Below are positions 1-7,281 of a stretch of DNA of 14,529 nucleotides, one piece after another. A model generated the notes under the pieces. That model was not told where the DNA came from, ran no database searches, and worked only from the letters and a program-made list of their open reading frames with translations. The stretch's first letter is position 1. Every line of letters begins with the position of its first letter. The position numbers and the translations under genes were made by a program. Origin of the DNA: DAOPXV01 sp035352535 (lineage in GTDB: Bacteria > Muiribacteriota > UBA9980); assembly GCA_964545075.1 (NCBI GenBank), contig CAZJFS010000110.1, positions 1 through 14,529 on the forward strand, given 5' to 3'.

Positions 1-408
1 GATGGCGCCTAACGGATATCGCGACGACGCCATGGGCGCCAGAAGCATCCAGCGATAGCGGCTAACGTCGTTTTCATTTTCCGACGGAGATATTTCTATG
101 AAGGCGACCTCTTTTTGAACAAAATAAAACGGGGGTCTTATCTGCTTTTTTTCAAATGCGCCGTTGCTTTTCTGAACGTATTTAACCCCGTCCGCCGAGT
201 CGTTGAAATAGACCACTGCCGCGAGATCGCCGCCCGCGAGCTTCATCGTTTCGTTCATAAGCGCCCGGTTGAATGAAAAAAGGTCCATTGGAGTGGCGAA
301 AGTTTTTAAAAATTCGCATATCAAAAGCTTTTTCGGGAGCCCTTTTAAATTTTCGGGCATCACTTTCTTCTGGGGCAGGTTGGATGAGTAATTGGCTTGA
401 TGAGTCAT
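1..408 (-). CDS. GAF-like domain protein, N-terminal part only
   Basis: This is the first 136 codons of a gene that runs off the left edge; the frame is open to position 1. The fold resembles a GAF sensory domain. A helix at about residues 24-55 (including EFLKTFATPMDLFSFNRALM) leads into strands with LAAVVYFND near residue 66, and RWMLLAPMASSRYPLGAI lies at the edge, where GAF domains usually carry a Pl-x-G-x-iG strand. GAF domains typically precede a histidine kinase, cyclase, phosphatase or AAA+ output domain, which would lie outside the window. The start is ATG at 408; no strong ribosome-binding site precedes it. The gene lies 21 bp after the pilin-like gene on the same strand, so the two are probably co-transcribed. 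The GAF assignment rests on pattern recognition only, and the output function is unknown. Confidence 0.5.
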   Translation of the reverse strand, partial: MTHQANYSSNLPQKKVMPENLKGLPKKLLICEFLKTFATPMDLFSFNRALMNETMKLAGGDLAAVVYFNDSADGVKYVQKSNGAFEKKQIRPPFYFVQKEVAFIEISPSENENDVSRYRWMLLAPMASSRYPLGAI

Positions 409-429
409 GTCACATGCACTTTTAAAAAA

Positions 430-1317
430 TTATTTGACGCTTGTCGATTCGGCTACAAGCCTCGTTAGTGTTATTGGAACGGCCGAACCGGGCGTCGCTT
501 CGAGGACTTTTTTTTCGCCGTAGAATATAGGGATGCCGGGCACCGGTGGGCCTGGAGCGGGGTCTTCCGGACCCGGCCTGTATATCTGTATTGTGAAGTT
601 CGTGGATCGCTTGCAGTTTTTCAGATTGACGGTGATCCTGTCGTTACCGCCCGCGGGGCTGAAGCTATATTCGAACCCGGTATTCTGCAGTCCGCCCAGT
701 GATGAAAGCGTTATCGGAGCGCCTTGATTCGAAGTTGCGCTGATTATTTCGGCGTCATCCACAAAAAAACGAAAGTCGGATCCTAAATCGGGATATTTCG
801 TGGTGGACTGGGTTTTATAATCGATATCCAGCGTGACGAAGTAAATATTGATTTCTCCGGTCTGGGGGGCCGCGTAGGTCTTGGCTATGGAAAAAGCCGT
901 TCCCGCGGGAAGGTTCGCCTTGTTGTCGTTGACGAAGCCGAGCGTATCCAATGGGATGGCGAGCCTTCGATCGGTATCTTTCCATCTTATGTAGCAGACG
1001 ATCTCGGTTTTTTTCCCGAATGAGATTTCGATCGGCTCATGCCTGTCAAACGGGGATTTTGGAATTGTATTGATATATTTCGGCCACAGGTATTCAACTT
1101 TTCCGGGGTAATTGCCGCCGTGGTCGAACGCGTAAAGTCGGCAGGCTTTTGCGACCTCGCTCATTAGAACGCGTGTTTTATCTATTTTGACCTGATCTAT
1201 GGTGCCTGGAAGCCACTGGGCGGCAAAGATCGTTAAAATACCTATGATCATAATTACTATGATCATTTCAGTGAGCGAAAACCCTTTGTTTTTGGTTTCG
1301 AGGGTATTTATTAACAT
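430..1317 (-). CDS. Type IV pilin / type II secretion pseudopilin-like protein
   Basis: The protein has 295 residues and a class III (prepilin peptidase) signal. A short basic leader ends in NKG at residues 10-12, followed by FSLTE with Phe at +1 and Glu at +5, then a hydrophobic helix at about 18-35. This is the standard assembly motif of type IV pilins and GspG/H-type pseudopilins. Residues 45-90 resemble the alpha-helix and loop of major pseudopilins, including a KYINTIPKSPFD segment. The remaining ~200 residues are an unrecognised, probably beta-rich domain, with a Pro/Gly-rich linker at about 248-263. The length exceeds that of a typical GspG (~140-170 residues), so it may be a minor pilin or adhesin-tipped pseudopilin. 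The ATG at 1317 has an AGGA site 10 nt upstream and a near-ideal promoter. No pilus assembly genes are visible nearby. Confidence 0.85.
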   Translation of the reverse strand: MLINTLETKNKGFSLTEMIIVIMIIGILTIFAAQWLPGTIDQVKIDKTRVLMSEVAKACRLYAFDHGGNYPGKVEYLWPKYINTIPKSPFDRHEPIEISFGKKTEIVCYIRWKDTDRRLAIPLDTLGFVNDNKANLPAGTAFSIAKTYAAPQTGEINIYFVTLDIDYKTQSTTKYPDLGSDFRFFVDDAEIISATSNQGAPITLSSLGGLQNTGFEYSFSPAGGNDRITVNLKNCKRSTNFTIQIYRPGPEDPAPGPPVPGIPIFYGEKKVLEATPGSAVPITLTRLVAESTSVK

Positions 1318-1347
1318 CAGGGCACGGTCCTTTTATACTTTTTGAAA

Positions 1348-1376
1348 ATTATATCAAACATTGAATTTAAAGTCAA
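1348..1376 (-). promoter_or_regulatory. Sigma70-type promoter for the pilin-like gene
   Basis: On the minus strand, -35 TTGACT (1376-1371) and -10 TATAAT (1353-1348) are separated by exactly 17 nt. Transcription would start near 1341, giving a 5' leader of about 24 nt before the ATG at 1317. It is back to back with the plus-strand promoter at 1395-1424; the two -35 boxes are 18 bp apart. Confidence 0.75.
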
Positions 1377-1394
1377 TTTTTTAATGTCCGCCAG

Positions 1395-1424
1395 TTGACT
1401 ATGAATTGACCGATGTGTTAAAAT
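1395..1424 (+). promoter_or_regulatory. Extended -10 sigma70-type promoter for the ABC transporter genes
   Basis: On the plus strand, -35 TTGACT (1395-1400) and -10 TAAAAT (1419-1424) are 18 nt apart. A TG pair at 1416-1417, one base before the -10, makes an extended -10 element. Transcription would start near 1431. The -10 lies inside the left arm of the inverted repeat at 1409-1454, so a protein bound there would block RNA polymerase. Confidence 0.7.
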
Positions 1425-1454
1425 AGCTTCCGTTTAATATTTTAGCACATCGGT
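1409..1454. promoter_or_regulatory. Probable operator: 17-bp inverted repeat over the -10 and start site
   Basis: The left arm ACCGATGTGTTAAAATA (1409-1425) and the right arm TATTTTAGCACATCGGT (1438-1454) are reverse complements except at one position, around a 12-nt centre. The repeat covers the -10 box and the predicted transcription start near 1431. Because the left arm lies upstream of that start, it would not be transcribed, so a DNA-binding site is more likely than an RNA hairpin. The natural inference is a dimeric repressor controlling the ABC transporter genes. I do not claim a match to the ModE consensus or to any named regulator. Confidence 0.6.
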
Positions 1455-1455
1455 T

Positions 1456-2258
1456 ATGGTTATGCTAAAATGTCCGGAGGGAAACGCTATCAGTTTTAAA
1501 AATATATCGATAGCCATAGCGGTGGCGCTGTTTTTATTTTATTTCATGCTTATCGCCTCGCTTTTCGGTTTTATGGATCGCGCGACTTTTTTTAGCGCCA
1601 TATCATCCGAGCGCGTCTGGTATTCTATAAAATTGAGCTTTTTTACGGCCGCGGCGGCCGCGTTTCTTTCGGTGCTTGTGGCCATTCCGGCCGCGTACGC
1701 TCGCGCTATAACTTTCCAGGGAAGACTTTCGTTGACGCGCTTCTCGAACTTCCGCTCATAATATCGCCTGTCGCTTTAGGCGCGGCGCTTTTGATCTTTT
1801 TCAATACCCGCGCGGGTGAACTCATACAGAATAATTTCATGTCGTTCGTTTTCGAGATACGCGGAATAATATTGGCTCAGTTCGTCACAAGCGCAGGCGT
1901 CGCGACGCGCATGATAAAATCATCGCTGGACGAGATATCGCCCAGATATGAGATGGTCGCCAGATCTCTGGGCGCGACTCCGTTCAAATCGTTTATGACG
2001 GTAACGTTCCCTCTTGCCCGTAAAGGAATTCTGGCTTCGGCCATGATAACGTTCGCCAAATGCATCGGAGAATTCGGCGCAACCGTTACTTTAGCCGGCT
2101 CCATGCCCATGAAAACGGAGACGCTTCCGATCTCTATCTATTTGAGGCTTGCCGGGGCAGATATAGAAGGTACGGTGGTTTTTATTCTCATACTTCTAAC
2201 TTTAGGTCTTGCGATAAATATGGTGTCTCGATCTCTGGGACTGGTGAAATATGATTGA
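1456..2258 (+). pseudogene. Molybdate/tungstate-type ABC permease (ModB/WtpB family), frameshifted
   Basis: Two frames together encode one inner-membrane permease of about 268 residues, normal for the family. The first frame (from 1456) gives two membrane helices and ends in PAAYA. The second frame (usable from 1701) continues with SRYNFPGKTFVDALLELP, the expected family sequence, then FVFEIRGIILAQF and the EAA coupling loop (EMVARSLGATPFKSF, about 1953-1997) that contacts the ATPase. The break is at 1699-1701, where one base appears to be missing; the first frame stops at 1759-1761. ATG codons at 1456 and 1462 lack a ribosome-binding site, while GGAGGG at 1476-1481 is ideally spaced for an in-frame ATC at 1489. 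The end overlaps the ATPase gene by 8 bp. Molybdate, tungstate or sulfate is possible as substrate. It could be real gene decay or a sequencing/assembly indel. Confidence 0.85.
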
Positions 2259-3342
2259 ACTAAGCGGCGTGTGCCTTAAAGCCGGCGAATTTTCGCTTGA
2301 AAACATAGAATTTACAATACAAAACGGAGAGTGCTACGTCATAGTGGGACCTACCGGTTCCGGAAAGACGCTTTTGCTTGAAACTATCATAGGCTCCAAA
2401 AGACATTGCCGGGGTAAAATAATGAGCGAAAACCGTGATATTTCAGCTTTGCTGCCGCACGAGCGGAATTTTTCTTACGTTCCTCAGGATATATGCCTTT
2501 TCCCGCACATGACGGTCCTTGAAAACATTATGTATGCGCTTGACATAAGAAAATTATCATCATCTGACGATAGGGCGTTCGCTGAAAAACTTACGGAATT
2601 TTTAAATATAGGCCATCTTCTTTCGCGTTATCCTAAAAATCTCAGCGGAGGCGAAAAACAGCGCGCGGCGATCGTCCGCGCTCTCGCATACAGGCCTGCC
2701 CTTCTTGTCATGGATGAACCTTTTTCCGCCATCGATGCGGCCATGCGCGAAGAGACAAGGCGGTTGATAAAGCGCATCCATGAGGAGTTTAAGATCACGT
2801 CCCTTATGGTTACGCATGATTTCGATGAAGCATATTTTCTGGGTGACGCCATTTCCGTTATGATAGACGGCTGCATCATTCAGAGCGGGCCGAGTTTCGA
2901 TATTTATAACTATCCGAAAAAATCCAGGGTGGCTGCGTTTCTGGGTGTTAAAAACATATTTTCCGGCGTCGTGGCCGCCGTCGGGGATAAAAAGGTGGTT
3001 GTCGGATGGCCTGGCGCCGGCGGCGCCGTCAACATAACCTGCGGGTGCGCTCAGAGTAAATTCCGCGTTGGCGAAAAATTGTCATGGGGCATACGTTCGG
3101 AGGCGGTTTATATTTTAGGGCACCACTATAACAACGCCAGCGAAAAGCCCAACTCTTTTGAAGTGATCGTCAGAACGCTTTATACGAGGGGAAAAATGCA
3201 CACGGCGATAGTCGAAACCGCCGGCGGCGCGATGCTTGAAATAGACATCTATGAAGCCGCGGCCAGAAAGGTAGGACTTGCCGCCGGCGCGCGCATTAAA
3301 ATAAGCATGGACCCTGATAATATATTTATTCTGGAAAATTAA
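2251..3342 (+). CDS. ABC transporter ATPase, molybdate/tungstate type (ModC/WtpC family)
   Basis: This 363-residue cytoplasmic ATPase would power the upstream permease. All nucleotide-binding motifs are intact: Walker A GPTGSGKT (33-40), Q-loop Gln79, signature LSGGEKQR (131-138), Walker B LLVMDEP (151-157) and the switch His189 in VTHD. The segment RNFSYVPQDICLFPHMTVL (72-90) is typical of the oxyanion-importer branch (ModC, WtpC, CysA). Residues from about 235 to the end form a C-terminal TOBE/MOP-like regulatory domain, which in ModC relatives binds the oxyanion. The ATG at 2251 overlaps the permease stop, indicating translational coupling. The 3' end overlaps the convergent rapZ gene by 17 bp. 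The reading frame is undamaged, unlike its partner. Exact substrate is uncertain because no binding protein gene is present. Confidence 0.9.
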   Translation: MIELSGVCLKAGEFSLENIEFTIQNGECYVIVGPTGSGKTLLLETIIGSKRHCRGKIMSENRDISALLPHERNFSYVPQDICLFPHMTVLENIMYALDIRKLSSSDDRAFAEKLTEFLNIGHLLSRYPKNLSGGEKQRAAIVRALAYRPALLVMDEPFSAIDAAMREETRRLIKRIHEEFKITSLMVTHDFDEAYFLGDAISVMIDGCIIQSGPSFDIYNYPKKSRVAAFLGVKNIFSGVVAAVGDKKVVVGWPGAGGAVNITCGCAQSKFRVGEKLSWGIRSEAVYILGHHYNNASEKPNSFEVIVRTLYTRGKMHTAIVETAGGAMLEIDIYEAAARKVGLAAGARIKISMDPDNIFILEN

Positions 3343-4216
3343 TTAGCTCCCGGTGCTTTGTAATGACCCTGAAGTCCTTTGAAACAAGATAAGAATTAAG
3401 CATTTCGACGAACGCGACCGAACGGTGACGCCCGCCGGTGCAGCCGAGAGCTATTTCAATATGCGACTTTCCTTCGCGGACGAACTCGGGAAGCAGAAAA
3501 TCGATGAAGTCCCATAATTTTTCACGGAATCCCTGAGATACCTGATGCTGCATGATATAATCGACGACGCCTTTGTCGCGTCCCGTAAGCTCCCTTAACT
3601 GGTCTTCATAATGAGGGTTGGGCAGGAACCGGAGGTCGAAAACGATATCCGCGTCTTCCGGGATTCCGTTTTTATAGCCGAAAGAGATGAGATTCACTAT
3701 AAGGTGAGAATTCGGATTTCTGTCCGCGAATTGCTTGGCAATGGCCTCCTTGAGTTTCCATATGGTCATCTTGGAAGTGTTGATGATTATGGTGGCCTTT
3801 TCTTTTATGGGGATAAGCAGTTTTTTTTCTTCCTGTATGGCGTCCTTGAGAAGAAGACGGTCGCCCAATGGATGCTTGCGCCGCGTTTCTGAAAAACGTT
3901 TTACCAGGACTTCGTCGGAAGCGTCAAGATATAATATCTGATAGCTTATGTTCATTTTGCGCAGTTCGTTTAAGGCGGAAAAAAGTTCGTCGAAAGTAAA
4001 ACCGCCCCGAACGTCCAATACGAGAAGGACCTTATTTATTTTTCCCTGTGATTTAATGCAGATCTCGCCGAATTTAGGTATCAATTCAGGGGGCATATTA
4101 TCGACCACGAAAAAATCCAGGTCCTCGAAGGCCCGGGATACCGTGGTGCGACCCGCTCCGGATATGCCGGTGACGATAATAAATCTTATTTCAGGCTGGA
4201 TGAGCTCATTTTCCAT
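3326..4216 (-). CDS. rapZ: RapZ/YvcJ family nucleotide-binding protein (RNase adapter)
   Basis: The 296-residue length is usual for the family. The N-terminal half is a P-loop domain with GISGAGRTT at 17-25 followed by the family hallmark FFVVDNMPPELIPK. The C-terminal half carries the invariant GCTGGRHRS at about 258-266. In Escherichia coli, RapZ senses glucosamine-6-phosphate and guides RNase E to the GlmZ small RNA; in other phyla the role is less clear, though nucleotide binding is conserved. The Walker A lysine is replaced by Arg23, a variant that I recall from actinobacterial homologues. The ATG at 4216 is preceded by AGAGG, which overlaps the stop codon of the yaaR-family gene, so the genes are coupled. 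It is the last gene of the leftward run. The usual neighbours (hprK, ptsN, whiA) are absent here. Confidence 0.95.
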   Translation of the reverse strand: MENELIQPEIRFIIVTGISGAGRTTVSRAFEDLDFFVVDNMPPELIPKFGEICIKSQGKINKVLLVLDVRGGFTFDELFSALNELRKMNISYQILYLDASDEVLVKRFSETRRKHPLGDRLLLKDAIQEEKKLLIPIKEKATIIINTSKMTIWKLKEAIAKQFADRNPNSHLIVNLISFGYKNGIPEDADIVFDLRFLPNPHYEDQLRELTGRDKGVVDYIMQHQVSQGFREKLWDFIDFLLPEFVREGKSHIEIALGCTGGRHRSVAFVEMLNSYLVSKDFRVITKHRELINFPE

Positions 4217-4226
4217 ATTTTAACCT

Positions 4227-4727
4227 CTATGACGCAATGTCGAGTAATATTCCCTTTATTTCATAATGCGTGGCCAGAAGATCAATGTCGACTTTTTTAT
4301 TGAATTCTTCTTCGATGTCCTTCAGCACTTCATCGACGCGCGTTATCATTGAAATTAATTTCTTAGACTTTCCGCCGGGTAGCGACAGTTCACGTGTTTC
4401 TTTCTTGTAGAGTTTTGTGCTTATTTCATTTAATATTGCTTTTATCTTATCTCGATATGTTTCAAACTCTTTGAATGTAGGGTTCTTCTTAAGTGACTGA
4501 ATGTGCACGTCCAGATCATTTATCATCCGCCTTATTTCCTGGACGTTAAAAGTCCGTTCGGCGCCGTCGAATGCCGCTGAAAAACTCTGGCTGACGGCGG
4601 ATATCCCGGCTCCGCTTGATCCACCGGCTCCGCCCGCCGCGCCTTTTGAGCTTGTCCCCGACGCCTGCCGGTTCTTTTCAGAGATCCCGCCGGTCGAAGA
4701 AGAAGATTTTGGGACTTTTATAGCCAT
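4227..4727 (-). CDS. yaaR: YaaR family protein (DUF327)
   Basis: The protein has 166 residues. Residues 1-47 form a Ser/Gly/Ala-rich, probably disordered tail. The core from about 48 is helical and matches the YaaR/DUF327 pattern: FNVQEIRRMINDLDVHIQSL, then TFKEFETYRDKIKAILNEI, and a C-terminal VDIDLLATHYEIKGILLDI. The molecular function of this family is not established. In Bacillus subtilis yaaR lies close downstream of tmk, and the same association holds here, with a 6-bp gap to tmk, supporting the assignment. The start ATG at 4727 has a GGGGAG site inside the end of tmk. It is probably cytoplasmic, since no signal peptide or membrane segment is visible. Confidence 0.8.
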   Translation of the reverse strand: MAIKVPKSSSSTGGISEKNRQASGTSSKGAAGGAGGSSGAGISAVSQSFSAAFDGAERTFNVQEIRRMINDLDVHIQSLKKNPTFKEFETYRDKIKAILNEISTKLYKKETRELSLPGGKSKKLISMITRVDEVLKDIEEEFNKKVDIDLLATHYEIKGILLDIAS

Positions 4728-4733
4728 GAATCG

Positions 4734-5426
4734 TCACTCCCCGGGAGAACCCGCCGCGCCCGCATTTGTTCCGATTTCTTTTTCAATATAGTTTTTTATC
4801 GCTCCGAATATCGCTTCGGTCGTGGCGTTGGCATCAAACACTCTTATGCGTTCCGGTTCCTTTGCCGCCAGCTTTAAATATCCGTTTCTTACCCGCGTGT
4901 GAAATTCAATGTTTTCAAGTTCGATGCGGTCGGCCGCCTGTTCGATTTTATTCGGATTGCGTTTCCTGAAGGTTCTGTCGAGGCCTATATCCGTTTCAAT
5001 GTCAAGCATTATGGTTATATCGGGTTTTATGCCGTAAGTCGCGGTTTCCTGTATCGAATTGACTATGTCGTAGCCTATTTCCCGTCCGAAGGCCTGATAG
5101 GCGATGGATGAATCGGTGAACCTGTCGCATATAACGATGCCGCCCTTTTGAATGTGCGGAATTATGATTTCGCTGACATGCTGAGCGCGGCTGGCGGCGT
5201 ATAAAAACATTTCGCAGCGCGGGACCATTTTAACGTTTTCACGCGAGAGCAGAACGCTTCTTATCTGATTGGCTATGGGCGTTCCGCCCGGTTCGAAAGT
5301 CATAATGACGTCATGGCCGAGTTTTTTCAGATATTCGCAAAGCATCTGGCTCTGGGTCGATTTGCCGGACCCTTCCGGGCCTTCGAAGGTTATGAACCAC
5401 CCGCTGTATTTATGATTTCTTCCCAT
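4734..5426 (-). CDS. tmk: Thymidylate kinase
   Basis: This enzyme phosphorylates dTMP to dTDP with ATP, an essential step in dTTP synthesis. The 230-residue sequence is slightly longer than the usual ~210, with extra residues at both ends. The P-loop GPEGSGKST is at 16-24, the TFEPGGT motif at 43-49 and the DRFTDSS motif, which contains the dTMP-binding Asp-Arg pair, at 101-107. The P-loop has Gly/Ser rather than an Arg-containing form, and the LID region (about 150-170, RTFRKRNPNKIEQAADRIE) carries arginines, as in type II bacterial enzymes. The ATG at 5426 follows GAGGA at 8 nt spacing. It lies 42 bp after argS and 6 bp before the yaaR-family gene, so it is likely part of one transcript. 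Confidence 0.97.
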   Translation of the reverse strand: MGRNHKYSGWFITFEGPEGSGKSTQSQMLCEYLKKLGHDVIMTFEPGGTPIANQIRSVLLSRENVKMVPRCEMFLYAASRAQHVSEIIIPHIQKGGIVICDRFTDSSIAYQAFGREIGYDIVNSIQETATYGIKPDITIMLDIETDIGLDRTFRKRNPNKIEQAADRIELENIEFHTRVRNGYLKLAAKEPERIRVFDANATTEAIFGAIKNYIEKEIGTNAGAAGSPGE

Positions 5427-5468
5427 TTTGATATTCCTCGCAAATTTAATCAGATAGTGGGCTTAAAA

Positions 5469-7226
5469 TTACATTTTTTCAGGCGCGTTTATCTTCATTA
5501 TGTTCAAAATATTTCTTATGACGATAAGAACGACATACATTAAAAAGAGTCTGGCTTTCGTAAGTTCCGCGTCGTCGGTTACGATCCTGAAATTTTTGTC
5601 CATTTTTCCCTTGGTGTAAAAACTCTGAAAGAGTTTCACGAAATCTTCGGCGTAATGGCAGATCAGATGAGGAGCGTAGTTTTTAACGATTTCCTCGACG
5701 ACCTTGGGAAATTCTCCCGCTTTTTTCAATATATTAGTTTCTTCTTCAGAAGAAAGCCTTTTAAGCGTTTCGACTGGCAGCGCAGCTATGCTGTCAAGAT
5801 CGGTGTCGTAACCGCGGCTTTTGGCTTCGTTAATAATTCCGTGGCAGCGCGCATGGCAATACTGGAGATAATAAACCGGGTTGTCGGTGGTCTGCGATTT
5901 AGCGAGATTTATATCGAATTCCAGGTGAGCGTCCATCTTGCGCATGATGAAGAAATATCTCGTCGCGTCTTTTCCAGCTTCGGATATCAGTTCTGAAAGC
6001 TCTACGAAATTAGCCGCTCTTTTAGACATTCGCACGATCTGGCCGTCGCGAAGCATCGTAACGAACTGGTGTATCAATATGCGCAGCGTGTCCCTGGGAA
6101 CGCCCAGCGATTCAACCGCCGCGTGAAGCCTTCTGGTGTATCCGTGATGGTCGGCTCCGAGGAATGTTATCATTTTTTTGAAACCGCGGTCGTGTTTGGT
6201 CTTGTGGTAAGCGATGTCGCTTAACGCATAAGTGTTTTTTCCGTCGGATTTGATCAGGACGCGGTCTTTTTCGTCCTCGAATTTAGTTGACAAAAACCAA
6301 GTGGCGCCGTCTTTTTCATATGTAAGGCCGTTGCTTTTCAAAAACTCGAGCGTTCTTCCGACTATTCCGTCGGTATAAAGCGAGCGCTCCGAGTAAACCA
6401 TATCATATTTTACGCCAAGCTTCGCGCAATCGTCAAGTATTTCTTTTATCATTTTTTTCTGGGAGTATTCGCCGAATTCTTCGATCGCTTTTTCGTCTTC
6501 TTCCGGTGAAAGGTGCGTCTTATATTTTTCGCCGTATATCCCGATGATTTCCTGCGCTATCTCGGACACATATTCGCCGTGATATCCGTCCTCGGGAAAT
6601 TCTACCGCTTCGCCAAGCGCCTGGCGGTATCTGGCGAGCACCGAACGGCCCAGGTTCCTTATCTGATTTCCCGTGTCGTTGCAGTAATATTCGCGAGTAA
6701 CTTTATGGTTGGTGAATTCGAGAAATGACGAAAATATGTCGCCGAGAACGACCTGCCGGCCATGGCTTACGGATATCGGGCCGGTGGGGTTGATGGAACC
6801 GAATTCCACGTTTACCATGATACCGTTTCCTATGTTGACGCGTCCGAATTTTTCATTGAGTTTCAGCACGTTCATAGCGTTAGCGTATATCGTATCGCAG
6901 CTGAGATAAAAATTTATAAAGCCGGGCGCTTTCACTTCTATCTTTGAGAAAAGGCCGCTTTCGATATTTGCCGCCAGTATTTCGGCCAGTTCCATGGGTT
7001 TCTTGCCGTAAGCTTTCGATATTTTCAGGGCGACGTTCGTTGCCAGATCTCCAAAAGCTTTGTCGCGCGGCGGCTCTAAAATAATTTTTGCCGCTTCAAG
7101 GCCGGCTGGAACGTTTCCGGAGCCTTCAGCGCCTTCGCATATTTTCAGTGAACCGTTTTCGCCGCATTTTTTGACCGCGTCGAAGATCGCTTTTTTTACA
7201 TCGCTTAAAATTGTTTGTTCAGACAT
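5469..7226 (-). CDS. argS: Arginyl-tRNA synthetase
   Basis: This 585-residue class I aminoacyl-tRNA synthetase attaches arginine to tRNA-Arg. The ArgRS-specific N-terminal tRNA-binding domain (Add1) covers about 1-120. The active-site region NPTGPISVSHGRQ spans about 146-158. The HIGH motif is degenerate here (SVSH), keeping only the last His. Further family motifs are LGADHHGYTRRLHAA (356-370) and VRMSKRAANFVEL (398-410), the KMSKS equivalent, again with the first Lys replaced by Arg. The C-terminal helical anticodon-binding (DALR) domain occupies about 450-585 and ends in the usual hydrophobic/M pattern. The ATG at 7226 has a strong GGAGGA site 5 nt upstream. It follows the LptF/G gene by 55 bp. 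The fold is complete, so I expect an active enzyme. Confidence 0.97.
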   Translation of the reverse strand: MSEQTILSDVKKAIFDAVKKCGENGSLKICEGAEGSGNVPAGLEAAKIILEPPRDKAFGDLATNVALKISKAYGKKPMELAEILAANIESGLFSKIEVKAPGFINFYLSCDTIYANAMNVLKLNEKFGRVNIGNGIMVNVEFGSINPTGPISVSHGRQVVLGDIFSSFLEFTNHKVTREYYCNDTGNQIRNLGRSVLARYRQALGEAVEFPEDGYHGEYVSEIAQEIIGIYGEKYKTHLSPEEDEKAIEEFGEYSQKKMIKEILDDCAKLGVKYDMVYSERSLYTDGIVGRTLEFLKSNGLTYEKDGATWFLSTKFEDEKDRVLIKSDGKNTYALSDIAYHKTKHDRGFKKMITFLGADHHGYTRRLHAAVESLGVPRDTLRILIHQFVTMLRDGQIVRMSKRAANFVELSELISEAGKDATRYFFIMRKMDAHLEFDINLAKSQTTDNPVYYLQYCHARCHGIINEAKSRGYDTDLDSIAALPVETLKRLSSEEETNILKKAGEFPKVVEEIVKNYAPHLICHYAEDFVKLFQSFYTKGKMDKNFRIVTDDAELTKARLFLMYVVLIVIRNILNIMKINAPEKM

Positions 7227-7281
7227 TCAAATCCTCCGGTTATTTTATAAATGATATTATTTTCAGCTTTAATCATACATG

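Noticed and set aside
1409..1454. Inverted repeat considered as an intrinsic terminator or riboswitch
   Set aside because: There is no T run on either side, and the left arm lies upstream of the predicted transcription start.
1698..1712. Programmed ribosomal frameshift in the ABC permease gene
   Set aside because: I see no slippery heptamer or internal ribosome-binding site at the break, and such recoding is not known in this family. Mutation or sequence error is simpler.
3611..4223. Several plus-strand frames across rapZ
   Set aside because: They are antisense to a strongly conserved gene and show no recognisable motif or ribosome-binding site.
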